DNA of 64,000 nucleotides from positions 682,001-746,000 of the forward strand of contig NZ_CP118259.1 of assembly GCF_013337045.2 (NCBI RefSeq). The letters run 5' to 3'. The notes beneath the pieces are model-generated. The model was not told the DNA's origin and did not search any database. It saw nothing but the letters and a program-made list of their open reading frames with translations. Below are positions 17,835 through 25,989 of the stretch, one piece after another. Origin of the DNA: Agrobacterium vitis (GTDB taxonomy: Bacteria > Pseudomonadota > Alphaproteobacteria > Rhizobiales > Rhizobiaceae). Numbering within the stretch: position 1 is the first letter of the stretch; every line of letters starts with the position of its first letter. A program made the translations under genes and the position numbers.

Positions 17835-20209
17835 AAGCGCTCTCCCACCTCATGGCTTTCATGCCCCACCCCGGACGGCGAAGCCGTTGGCTTGGGCGCG
17901 CGCAGCCGGATCAGCGCCAGGATGGCAAGCCCGGTGATCACCACCACGGCAATTTCGCCCATGGTATCGACGCCGCGGAAATCGACGATGATGACGTTCA
18001 CCACATTGGCCCCGTGGGCGATGACTTTGGAATAGCTGTTGAAGAATTCCGTCAAGGTCGGATCGAAGGGGATTTGCGTCACCTTCAGCAGCATCAGCGT
18101 CAGGCCGGCCCCGGCGGCAAGCGCCACCGTGCCGTCCAGCAGGATCTGAGGCAGTGGCCGATGATCGGCGGGATGCAGTTTCAGCCGCGTCATCACCAGC
18201 GCCAGAATGACCACTGAAAGCGTCTCGATCATGAACTGGGTAAAGGACAGGTCCGGCGCGCCAAACAACAGGAAGATCACCGAGATCGCAAAGCCCTGGA
18301 TGCCAAGCGCGACGATGGCATCCAGCCGGTTGGCGGCCCGCAGCACGCCGTAGAGACCGGCCACGGCAATCAGCAGGAAGGCGGCTTCATGCAGCTCGAT
18401 CCGCTCCGGCAGCACCGGCCAGGACGGTGCCTCGCCAAACAGCATCATCGGAACCAGGAAAGCGGCGGCAATGGCAATCAAGGTCACGGTAACATAGACA
18501 TCCAGCCGCCCGCCGTGCAGAACATTGGTGATGCGAAAGCAGAGCCGCACCAATCCGGCCATCAGATGATCGAAGCCCTGATCGGGGCCGGGACCGAGCG
18601 CTTCCAAGAGGTTTGCCACCAGACGGCGCAGCCTGTCGAGCAACATGAACAGCACCAGGCCGATGGCGATGGTTAACAGCGATAGAGCCAATGGCACGCC
18701 GATATGCGGGACAAGGCCGATGGCAACGGTCAACGTTCTGCCGGTGACAGCGCTAACCATCGGCGAGGAAATCGCCTGGTGAAACAGCCCGGAAAACACC
18801 GCAGCCCCCAGTCCTACCAAGGCCAGCACCAGCGGTCCCAGCCACAGCAGAGCGGGGCCGTCATGGGCGGGTTTCGGGCTGGTGACAGCGCGCCCCAGAA
18901 ACGGTTTGAAGGCCAGCGCCAACCCGACGACCATCATCAGCGCATTGCCGATCACGGCGATGGCGGTAAACAGCCAGGCGCGAAGATTGCCGCCCGCCAG
19001 CGCCTCATAGATTTCTTCCTTGGCGAGAAAGCCGAATAGCGGCGGCAGTCCGGCCATGGAAAGCCCGGCCAGCAGCGCCGCCGTGAAGGTAACCGGCATG
19101 GCCCGGGCCAGCCCGCCAAGCCTGGTCAGGTCGCGGCTGCCCGCTTCATGGTCGAGAATACCGGCCACCATGAACAGTGCGCCTTTAAACAGCGAATGGG
19201 CGACCAGATAAAGCACGGCGGCTGACAGCGCATGCGGCGAGCCGAAGCCGGTCAGCATCACCATCAACCCCAGCGAGGCGACTGTGGTATAGGCCAGCAT
19301 CAGCTTGAGGTCGGTCTGGCGCACGGCGATGACCGAACCGACGATCAGCGTGACGCCGCCGAAAAACGGTAGCAATATTTCCCAGGCGGGTGTGGAGCCC
19401 AGCACCGGCTGCAAGCGCATCAGCAGGTAGACCCCGGCTTTGACCATGGTGGCCGAGTGCAGATAGGCCGAAACGGGGGTAGGGGCTTCCATGGCGTTGG
19501 GCAGCCAGACATGGAAGGGAAATTGCGCTGATTTGGTAAACGCCCCGCCCAGAACCAGCAGCAGGATCGCCAGGTAGAAGGGGCTGGCAGTGACCATATT
19601 GTTGCTATGCATCAGCATCGACAATTGCGTGACGCCCGACACGTTCCACAGCAGGATCAAGCCGGCCAGCAGCAAAAGCCCGCCGCCGCCGGTGATCACC
19701 AGCGCTTGCAGAGCGGCACGGCGCGCAGCCGGGCGTTCATGGTCGAAGCCGATCAGCAGGAAGGAGGTGATCGAGGTCAGTTCCCAATAGATGAACAGCA
19801 TCAGGAAACTGTCTGAAATCACCACGCCCAGCATGGCGCCCATGAACAGCAGCAGAAAGGACAGAAACCGGCCCTGCTGCGGATGGCCCTTCATATAGCC
19901 GCCCGCATAGAGCACGATCAGCGTGCCGATGCCGGTAATCAGCAGCGCGAAGGTGAGGGACAATCCATCGATAAACCAGGAAAAGCTGACATTGTAGCTC
20001 GGCACCCAGGCATAGCCTCCCGTCACTTCCTCACCATTGGAGATTTCCGGCAGGAAGCCGAGGAAATGCACGAAGGAAAGCAACGGCAGAAGCGCCAGAA
20101 CCCACGCCGCCCGGCTGCCAAGGTGCCGTACCAGCCAGGGCGCCAGACAGGCGCCCAGAAATGGCAGGACCAAAGCCAGCAGCGTCATAGCGGCGGCATG
20201 AGCGATCAT
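17831..20209 (-). CDS. mrpA: Mrp Na+/H+ antiporter subunit A
   Basis: A 792-residue subunit, first gene of the operon. The N-terminal NuoL-like part (about 20 helices) has [15 protein letters not shown] and [40 protein letters not shown]. The C-terminal region contains the MnhB-related DUF4040/MbhE segment ([34 protein letters not shown]) seen in full-length MrpA. The start at 20209 follows AGGAGACAAG; an upstream start at 20251 lacks a site. The complex links Na+/K+ efflux to alkaline and salt tolerance; in Sinorhizobium the Pha system is needed for symbiotic infection. Confidence 0.93.
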   Translation of the reverse strand: MIAHAAAMTLLALVLPFLGACLAPWLVRHLGSRAAWVLALLPLLSFVHFLGFLPEISNGEEVTGGYAWVPSYNVSFSWFIDGLSLTFALLITGIGTLIVLYAGGYMKGHPQQGRFLSFLLLFMGAMLGVVISDSFLMLFIYWELTSITSFLLIGFDHERPAARRAALQALVITGGGGLLLLAGLILLWNVSGVTQLSMLMHSNNMVTASPFYLAILLLVLGGAFTKSAQFPFHVWLPNAMEAPTPVSAYLHSATMVKAGVYLLMRLQPVLGSTPAWEILLPFFGGVTLIVGSVIAVRQTDLKLMLAYTTVASLGLMVMLTGFGSPHALSAAVLYLVAHSLFKGALFMVAGILDHEAGSRDLTRLGGLARAMPVTFTAALLAGLSMAGLPPLFGFLAKEEIYEALAGGNLRAWLFTAIAVIGNALMMVVGLALAFKPFLGRAVTSPKPAHDGPALLWLGPLVLALVGLGAAVFSGLFHQAISSPMVSAVTGRTLTVAIGLVPHIGVPLALSLLTIAIGLVLFMLLDRLRRLVANLLEALGPGPDQGFDHLMAGLVRLCFRITNVLHGGRLDVYVTVTLIAIAAAFLVPMMLFGEAPSWPVLPERIELHEAAFLLIAVAGLYGVLRAANRLDAIVALGIQGFAISVIFLLFGAPDLSFTQFMIETLSVVILALVMTRLKLHPADHRPLPQILLDGTVALAAGAGLTLMLLKVTQIPFDPTLTEFFNSYSKVIAHGANVVNVIIVDFRGVDTMGEIAVVVITGLAILALIRLRAPKPTASPSGVGHESHEVGERL

Positions 20210-20527
20210 CTTGTCTCCTGTCGTCTGCAACACGATGGGTCGCGGTCGCACGGGCTATAAAACCTGCAAAAGGCAAGTGCGATTGCGGCTTTTCAATAAT
20301 TGTATGGTGACACTGACGCCCAAACAGCAATGTTTCGACAGGTCCGCAGCAAATATAAGCATTTCGGCCGGAACGGCCACCCCCAATTCTCCATTATAAC
20401 GTGCTTTAACAGATCCGTTGGTCCGTCCAGCATCGCATCCGGCTTGCAGCTAGGGGGCGAAACACTATCTATAGGCTTGAAACCCGATAAGCCAGCACCG
20501 ATAAGCCAGCCAAGTGAGGACGCGACA
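20210..20527. other. Divergent promoter region mrpA / msrB
   Basis: About 318 bases between divergent genes. It must hold both promoters. No open frame with coding character and no convincing dyad were found. Confidence 0.4.
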
Positions 20528-20956
20528 ATGAGCGAGGACAGCATCGACAGCCGTGAAAAGCCCGCAACAGCAGAGCGCAGTGAGGCCGAGTGGCGCGAAC
20601 AATTGACGCCAGATCAGTATCGAATCCTGCGCGAACATGGCACGGAACGGGCCTTTACCGGACCGTACTGGGATAATTTCGAGTCGGGCCTTTACCGCTG
20701 CGCCGGTTGCGACACGCCGCTGTTTTACTCCGATACCAAATTCGATGCCGGTTGCGGCTGGCCGAGCTATTTCGAGCCGGTCACGCCTGACGCCGTCACC
20801 GAACATCGCGATACGGCTTATGGCATGGTGCGCACCGAAATCCGCTGCGCCACCTGCGGCGGCCATCTTGGCCATGTGTTTCCCGATGGTCCCAAGCCGA
20901 CCGGCCTGCGCTATTGCATCAATGGTCATTCCATGGTGTTCGAGCAAAAGCCCTGA
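20528..20956 (+). CDS. msrB: Peptide-methionine (R)-S-oxide reductase
   Basis: A 142-residue MsrB with zinc ligands C58, C61, C107 and C110 ([18 protein letters not shown]) and the catalytic Cys130 in [26 protein letters not shown] is the conserved substrate pocket. It repairs methionine-R-sulfoxide in proteins using thioredoxin. The ATG follows GTGAGGA; a much longer in-frame extension (from 20300) has no family similarity and is rejected. Confidence 0.93.
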   Translation: MSEDSIDSREKPATAERSEAEWREQLTPDQYRILREHGTERAFTGPYWDNFESGLYRCAGCDTPLFYSDTKFDAGCGWPSYFEPVTPDAVTEHRDTAYGMVRTEIRCATCGGHLGHVFPDGPKPTGLRYCINGHSMVFEQKP

Positions 20957-21036
20957 CAGTCCATCCAAGAATAGCGGCTGGCCGTCTGCAAATGGCAATT
21001 TCTGCGCTTGAATGGTGCAATCGCATTTCCAAACGG

Positions 21037-21061
21037 AAAACCGCTTCGCACTTTTCCTGGA
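21037..21061 (+). repeat. Short intergenic repeat, copy 1
   Basis: The core AAAACCGCTTCGCACTTTTC recurs as AAAACCGGTTCCCACTTTTC near 35185-35207 and, more diverged, as AAAATCGGTTTCCACTTATC near 43133-43152. All three copies lie just downstream of a gene on the same strand. Similar short motifs are scattered through rhizobial intergenic regions in my recollection. Confidence 0.55.
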
Positions 21062-21239
21062 ATGCTTGTACTCATGTACGTTAAGTACGCTCCGTTCCGG
21101 TTCTCGAAATCACCATTTTCGCCAGGCCAGCAGCAATTCTTGAACAGACTGTGACACAATTCGTTGTGAGATGAATGTCATGTCGCATAAGCGCATTGCG
21201 TTCGAGCAAAAGCGCCTATGCAAAATACCGATGTTCTAA

Positions 21240-21270
21240 CGTGCCGCGTATCAACAGGATGCGCGGCACG
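21240..21270. terminator. Perfect 9-bp stem-loop
   Basis: CGTGCCGCG, 13 nt, CGCGGCACG, followed by TTTGTATATT. The strong GC stem and T-rich tail resemble an intrinsic terminator, though it lies 280 bases beyond msrB. It could also be a regulatory hairpin ahead of the HTH gene at 21477. Confidence 0.5.
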
Positions 21271-21476
21271 TTTGTATATTGCACTTGTTTCTATAAAATC
21301 CCCCTGAATTAGCTGGGTCAAACTCGCGGCGCCGTGGAAAATAATCCTGAAACCGTCTGTGGATTTCAATAAAAATATCAATAAAAACAAAGGATATAAT
21401 TTTGGCGGCGTGAAAATACGTTCACAGGGATTGTGGATGTTGATATGAATAAAATCCTATATAGGGAGACGTTATC

Positions 21477-21842
21477 ATGTCTGCAATGCCGCTTGAACAT
21501 CCTGTCCCGGTCAAGGCCTCCAGCAGGCTCCTGTGCCATTCCGTTGCCAGGGTGACGGAGGAAATATTTGTAGTTTTTCAGAGCCCGGCTCTTATGCATG
21601 CGGGGCGCCGCCGCCAGCGCTGCCAGATCCGGCAGATCGCCATGTATCTCTGCCATGTGGTGCTCAGCCTGCCGCAACACGAAATCGCCCGTGCCTTCGG
21701 CTATGACCGAAGCACAGTATCCTATGCATGCCATGTCATCGAGGACCGGCGCGAAAATGCGGCTCTCGACCAGTTTCTCAGCGTTCTGGAACGGGTCGTC
21801 GCAGTGCTGTCGACGGTGGCCAAGGATGGACGCGATGCGTAA
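21477..21842 (+). CDS. Small HTH protein resembling DnaA domain IV
   Basis: A 121-residue protein. Residues about 42-90 (RRRQRCQIRQIAMYLCHVVLSLPQHEIARAFGYDRSTVSYACHVIED) match the DnaA C-terminal DNA-binding domain: R-x-x-x-x-x-RQIAMYL, then the HTH, then the T-V-x-x-A-C-x-x-I signature. There is no AAA+ domain. The protein could bind DnaA-box-like DNA or act as a stand-alone regulator. It overlaps the start of the DUF6456 gene, suggesting a coupled pair. Confidence 0.72.
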   Translation: MSAMPLEHPVPVKASSRLLCHSVARVTEEIFVVFQSPALMHAGRRRQRCQIRQIAMYLCHVVLSLPQHEIARAFGYDRSTVSYACHVIEDRRENAALDQFLSVLERVVAVLSTVAKDGRDA

Positions 21843-22686
21843 GCCCGCAAGTCATTCGCCGCAAAACCCGGCATCAGGCAGCACCAAGCCGCTGCTGCGG
21901 TTGTTGCGGCTGGCGAGCCGGGGGGTGTTGCTGGAGCCAGCCGGTTCTGGCGAAACCGCACTGCTGCGGGCTCAGGATGGCGTGCTGCTGGGCCGCGTGC
22001 CCGACGCGCTGTTGCACAAGGCGCTGGCGGACGGTCTGGTTCGGCGGAAAGACAATAGGCTGGCCGCGACCTGCGAAGCGGAAAGCTTCCTGAAACGGGC
22101 GATGGCCGAGCGGGAGGACGAAATCTTTACGGGCCAGCATGGGGAGAGGGTGACCGAGACCCTGGTGGAGCCGGATGGCAATCGTTCTACAGTACGGCGC
22201 AATCTGGATGACCAGCCGTTTTCGACGGTGGCCCGGCTGCGGGACCGGACTGGCAAGCCCTATCTGCCACCGGAAGCGGTCGCCGCCGGGGAGCGGTTGG
22301 CGGCAGATTTCGAGCGCGGTCATTTGCAGCCACGCATCACCGCATCCTTTGAGCCGCGCCTGGCGCAAAAGCACAAAGGCGCCCGGCCATCCGGGCCGGA
22401 TCTGACCGACAGCGCGCTCGCCGCGCGGCTGCGGGTTGGCGAGGCACTGACCGCTTTGGGGCCGGATCTGTCAGGCGTCGCTCTGGATATCTGCTGTTTT
22501 GCCAAGGGGTTGGAAACCGTGGAGCGGGAGCGGCAATGGCCCGCCCGCTCGGCCAAGCTGATGCTACGAACAGCCTTACTGGCGCTGGCTCGTCACTATG
22601 CGCCGCCATCGGCAAGGACAGCGTCCGGCCTTCGACATTGGGGCGATAGCGATTATCGTCCGCCGCTCTCAGGCGTTCCGGGGTGA
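21835..22686 (+). CDS. DUF6456 domain protein
   Basis: A 283-residue basic, helical protein. The C-terminal half (PDLTDSALAARLRVGEALTALGPDLSGVALDICCFAKGLETVERERQWPARSAKLMLRTALLALARHY) is the part I associate with DUF6456, a Rhizobiales family with phage-integrase- or replication-associated look but unknown role. Its start lies inside the 3' end of the DnaA-like HTH gene, so translation is probably coupled. A second in-frame ATG nine bases upstream (21826) is possible. Confidence 0.65.
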   Translation: MRKPASHSPQNPASGSTKPLLRLLRLASRGVLLEPAGSGETALLRAQDGVLLGRVPDALLHKALADGLVRRKDNRLAATCEAESFLKRAMAEREDEIFTGQHGERVTETLVEPDGNRSTVRRNLDDQPFSTVARLRDRTGKPYLPPEAVAAGERLAADFERGHLQPRITASFEPRLAQKHKGARPSGPDLTDSALAARLRVGEALTALGPDLSGVALDICCFAKGLETVERERQWPARSAKLMLRTALLALARHYAPPSARTASGLRHWGDSDYRPPLSGVPG

Positions 22687-22750
22687 GGCATCCGTTGACG
22701 GAGGTTGTCGGACAACCAAAACCGGATGACGTTTCCGGCTGTCTCAAGGC

Positions 22751-22876
22751 TTTATACGAAGAGTCATTGAAAGTGACTCTTCGTATTCCCTTTGAAAACA
22801 TCTCAAGCCTCTGATGTATTTGAGATATTTTCAATTTTCAAGTCGAGAATGCCTCAACATCTTCGAGGCTTATTAA
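22751..22876. repeat. Three-hairpin intergenic element, copy 2
   Basis: Order C-B-A. Hairpin C (22754-22786) has a perfect 13-bp stem ATACGAAGAGTCA/TGACTCTTCGTAT with loop TTGAAAG. Hairpin B (22793-22833) has a 14-bp stem with one C-A mismatch and a 13-nt loop. Hairpin A is degenerate (AAGTCGAGAATG...CATCTTCGAGGCTT). The A end runs into the stop codon of the Ser-rich gene at 22873. Confidence 0.85.
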
Positions 22877-23535
22877 GCGGCCCCTCCGCCGGGCAGTTCG
22901 AGTTGATTGATGAACTGTTCGGCGAAGTTGCTGAGATTGCCATTATAGTTCGTCAACTGGGCCAGCAGGTCTTCATCCGACATGTCGCTGTCATCGGTGC
23001 TGTCCGTGGACGACGATGCGGTGGCGCTATCGGTATCCTCTGTCGAGGAGGTCGATGACGTGGAGGTCTCCGTTGAGCTAGCGCCCGTCGAAGCACCGGC
23101 GGACGGTACTGCGAACACTTGCGACAGAAGATCGTCTTCAACGGCGGCGGCGTCCGTACTCGATGCGCTGGCTGTGGTCGATTCAGCCTCAGTGGCTTCA
23201 GTGCTTGTCGACGAACCGGCGGTGACCTCTTCGTCTTTTTCCTCGTCTGAACTGGTGCTGCTGGCAGCTGATGCCGAGGTCAGCTGTGACAGCCAGGCCT
23301 CGAACGACGTGGACGGATCGGTCGATACGCTTTCGCTTGTATCACTCTCATCCGTCTCCTCGGTGCTATCGCTACCGAAGAGGGCGTTGAGCAGTGTATC
23401 ATCGCTGCTGCTGCTGCTACCGCTGCTGCCGCCCGACAGAGAATCGAACAGACCACCGCTGCCGCTGCTGGATTTTTGCTTCGATGAACTCGATGTATAA
23501 GTAGATTGCGATGCATTGCTGCTGGAAACCTGCAT
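22873..23535 (-). CDS. Ser/Thr/Asp/Glu-rich low-complexity protein
   Basis: A 220-residue acidic protein made mostly of Ser, Thr, Ala, Asp and Glu. Two or three short hydrophobic islands interrupt it (GGLFDSLSGG, TLLNALFG, SFEAWLSQLTSA, DDLLSQVFAV) and the C-terminus is the only ordinary-looking part (DLLAQLTNYNGNLSNFAEQFINQLELPGGGAA). No signal peptide is visible. The regularly spaced F/L-containing islands in a disordered acidic background could be short linear motifs. Function unknown. The gene is followed by repeat copy 2. Confidence 0.6.
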   Translation of the reverse strand: MQVSSSNASQSTYTSSSSKQKSSSGSGGLFDSLSGGSSGSSSSSDDTLLNALFGSDSTEETDESDTSESVSTDPSTSFEAWLSQLTSASAASSTSSDEEKDEEVTAGSSTSTEATEAESTTASASSTDAAAVEDDLLSQVFAVPSAGASTGASSTETSTSSTSSTEDTDSATASSSTDSTDDSDMSDEDLLAQLTNYNGNLSNFAEQFINQLELPGGGAA

Positions 23536-23844
23536 GGACCTCTCTCCGTGTGTGACCGTGCCATTCTGCGTCTGTCCTGAAACCGGGTTCGATCGAAGGC
23601 CGGTTACGCAACCCCTTAAAATACGAGCGCTTCACGCCAACTGGCGATGATTGCCAGCAATGATCTCCTGGGCCGGGCGCATGATCGTTAAAGGCTGGGT
23701 ACGCCTGCTGCAAAAGCCGCATCCTGGACCGGTGGCATTCCGGAATGCAGCGCAGCGGGCGTGGGCCCTGTCGCGTTCACCACGGCATCATGCCGTACAA
23801 GTGAATAGGTATGATTTATAACCTTTTGTCTTGCGCGAGGCTGA
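23536..23844. other. Intergenic region
   Basis: About 309 bases between two reverse-strand genes. A short dyad CGGCAT-C-ATGCCG occurs near 23782-23794. No gene or promoter can be supported. Confidence 0.35.
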
Positions 23845-24570
23845 TCATTCGCGCCCCCGTTGTGGAAAAAAGCTGTCCTGATCAAGGGAAGGTTTATCTG
23901 GATCTGTCAGGCTCTCCAGCATGACGCCACGGGCAAAAATGGCCAGGCAATAGCGCAGGTGGTCGGTGCGTTGACAGTCCTGCGGCATCAGCGGCGAAGG
24001 AGAAAAGGCCATGTCCATCAGCATTTGGGCCGCAGACAAAGGATTTTCGATGCGGATGCGTCCCAGCCGGTGCTGAGCGCTCAACCATTCCGCCAGATCC
24101 AGTCTTGAACGCTCGATATCCCGGTTAGCAAATGCCTCGGCAAGACCCGACGCTTGTCTGGCATCGCGGAGCAAGGCACGCATGAAAACAGTTCTTCGCT
24201 GGTCGGTCGTCTTATCCGTGCCGACATGGAAAATCTGCTCCAGCGTCTCAACGAAAGACAGGTCCTCGTCTGGCGGACGTGGCAAATCCAGCATCAACCG
24301 CCGGTGGCGATGCAGAACCTCAACAAAAAGAGCATCCTTGCTGGGAAAAAGCCGGTAGAGCGTCTGTTTGGAGATATGGCAGCGGGCCGCGACGAGACCG
24401 GTCGTGGTGGCCAGATAGCCTTGCTCGACCAGGCAGGCATAGGCCTGTTCCAGGATGGATTCGCGCCTGATCTCGTCATCCTGGCGCGGCCGTCCCTTGA
24501 GGCGAGCCGTGTCCGACTGGTTCGGGGTCGCCGTTTGTTGCCGAAGTTTAATCCTTCCGCTGATTGACAC
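23845..24570 (-). CDS. TetR family transcriptional regulator
   Basis: A 241-residue regulator. HTH region about residues 36-82: ILEQAYACLVEQGYLATTTGLVAARCHISKQTLYRLFPSKDALF. The C-terminal ligand domain is of the AcrR-type with a conserved tail. It is divergent from macAB with 198 bases between, so it probably represses the efflux pump and itself. A 7-bp inverted repeat at 24672-24695 is a candidate operator. Confidence 0.85.
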   Translation of the reverse strand: MSISGRIKLRQQTATPNQSDTARLKGRPRQDDEIRRESILEQAYACLVEQGYLATTTGLVAARCHISKQTLYRLFPSKDALFVEVLHRHRRLMLDLPRPPDEDLSFVETLEQIFHVGTDKTTDQRRTVFMRALLRDARQASGLAEAFANRDIERSRLDLAEWLSAQHRLGRIRIENPLSAAQMLMDMAFSPSPLMPQDCQRTDHLRYCLAIFARGVMLESLTDPDKPSLDQDSFFPQRGRE

Positions 24571-24671
24571 CCTTTGTCCCCTCAGATTATCGGTACTTAA
24601 GAGTACTTATAAATTTACCGTCGTCCAGAACCGTCTTTACATTTTCTAACGTTTTGGAAGTCTGGAGAAAA

Positions 24672-24695
24672 TCAGGTCGGCGTCATCTGACCTGA
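24672..24695. promoter_or_regulatory. Inverted repeat, candidate TetR operator
   Basis: TCAGGTC, 10 nt, GACCTGA lies between the divergent TetR and macA genes, about 75 bases before the macA start. A 24-base dyad of this kind is typical for TetR-type regulators. It is followed directly by the tandem hairpin repeat. Confidence 0.5.
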
Positions 24696-24703
24696 GATAG
24701 AAG

Positions 24704-24763
24704 TTCCAGCAGTTCACACTGCTGAAGGTAGGATTCCAGCGGCTCGCACCGCTGTAGGAAGGA
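24704..24763 (+). repeat. Tandem 30-bp hairpin repeat in the macA leader
   Basis: Two adjacent 30-bp units (24704-24733, 24734-24763) follow TTCCAGCRGYTCRCACYGCTGWAGGWAGGA. Each folds into a small hairpin: CAGCAGT-TCAC-ACTGCTG in unit 1 and CAGCGG-CTCGCA-CCGCTG in unit 2. The A-T to G-C change in the stem is compensated on both sides. Each unit ends in an AGGNAGGA purine tract; the second is the ribosome-binding site of macA. Confidence 0.75.
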
Positions 24764-24768
24764 TTACA

Positions 24769-25986
24769 GTGTCGCGTAAACTGTTCGCAGTCGTTGTCAT
24801 CGTCGTTCTGGTACTTGCCGCCGTTGGCTTCACTCTGTTCAAGCGCTCCGAGGCCAATCCGACCGATGGGCTGCTGCTGGCGGCGGTCAAGCGGGGTGAT
24901 GTGGAGGAGACGGTGCTTGCTACCGGCATCTTCAAGCCGTCCCGGCTGGTTGCTGTCGGCGCCCAGGTGTCGGGCCGTATCACGGCCCTGCACGTCAAGG
25001 TTGGCGACACCATCAAGAAGGACAGCCTGGTGGCCGAGATCGACTCGGTCACCCAGGTCAACGACCTGCGCACTTCAAAGGCCTCGCTGGCCGATATCAA
25101 GGCCCAGAAGGAAGAGGCCGAGGCGACCCTGGTCAGCGCTGAACTGGCGCTGGTGCGCCAGCAGAATCTGAGGGCCAGCAATTCCGGCACCCAGGCGGAT
25201 CTCGAAAGCGCGGTCGCCACCCGCGACAAGACCAAGGCGCAGATCGACAGCCTTCAGGCCCAGATCGTCAAGGCTGAAGTCGCCGTGGAAACCTCAGAGG
25301 CTGACCTCGGCTATACCCGCATCACCGCGCCCATGGATGGCACGGTTCTGGCCGTGGTCAACCAGCAGGGCCAGACCGTCAATGCCACGCAATCGGCGCC
25401 CACCATCGTTATCCTGGGTGACCTCAACCAGATGATCGTGCGCGCTGAAATTTCCGAGGCCGATGTGGTCAATGTCAGGCCGGGGCAGGCGGTCTATTTC
25501 AACATTCTCGGACAACCTTCCGTCCGTCACGAGTCGGTGTTGAAATCCATCGAGCCCGCGCCGGAATCGATCACCAGTGACAGCAGCGTCTCGACCTCGT
25601 CCAGTTCCAGCTCGTCCAGCAGTTCCTCCAGCACATCGTCCTCGGCGATTTATTATAACGGCATCCTGGATGTCGATAATTCCGATGGCCGTTTCCGCAC
25701 CTATATGACGGCGGAAGTGCATGTCGTGCTTGGCGCGGCGAAGAATGTTCTGACGGTGCCGGCCTCGGCACTTGGCGCCGGCGTCAAGACCGGCAAGGCC
25801 AGCCTGCGGGTTGTGGGGGGCGACAACGCGGTTGCCACCCGAACGGTAGAAATCGGCCTGAATGACGGGGTCAATGCCGAAGTGAAATCGGGCTTGAACG
25901 AAGGGGAGAAGATCGTCATCGGCCAGGCCGATCCATCGGCCAAAGCGGCTCCGGGGGGCTTTGGGCCACCACCCGGAGGGATGTGA
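24769..25986 (+). CDS. macA: MacA-like periplasmic adaptor of an ABC efflux pump
   Basis: A 405-residue membrane-fusion protein with an N-terminal membrane anchor (FAVVVIVVLVLAAVGFTLF), the split biotinyl-lipoyl domain (VAVGAQVSGRITALHVKVGDTIKKDSLVAEID ... YTRITAPMDGTVLAVVNQQGQTV), a coiled-coil hairpin between (about 95-175) and C-terminal beta-barrel domains. A serine run (about residues 271-292) interrupts the beta-barrel region, which is unusual. It starts at GTG after AGGAAGGA. macB follows three bases later. MacAB pumps export macrolides, peptides, siderophores or glycolipids with an outer-membrane TolC-type channel that is not encoded here. Confidence 0.87.
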   Translation: MSRKLFAVVVIVVLVLAAVGFTLFKRSEANPTDGLLLAAVKRGDVEETVLATGIFKPSRLVAVGAQVSGRITALHVKVGDTIKKDSLVAEIDSVTQVNDLRTSKASLADIKAQKEEAEATLVSAELALVRQQNLRASNSGTQADLESAVATRDKTKAQIDSLQAQIVKAEVAVETSEADLGYTRITAPMDGTVLAVVNQQGQTVNATQSAPTIVILGDLNQMIVRAEISEADVVNVRPGQAVYFNILGQPSVRHESVLKSIEPAPESITSDSSVSTSSSSSSSSSSSSTSSSAIYYNGILDVDNSDGRFRTYMTAEVHVVLGAAKNVLTVPASALGAGVKTGKASLRVVGGDNAVATRTVEIGLNDGVNAEVKSGLNEGEKIVIGQADPSAKAAPGGFGPPPGGM

Positions 25987-25989
25987 TCC

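Larger units (their letters stand above)
20957..21476. other. Intergenic region with repeat remnant and hairpin
   Basis: About 520 bases with no supported gene. It contains a short repeated motif (about 21038-21060, see separate entry), a 9-bp perfect stem-loop at 21240-21270 and, from 21280, an AT-rich promoter-like stretch before the HTH gene. Several TACG/CGTA-rich half-repeats occur near 21065-21090. Confidence 0.4.
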
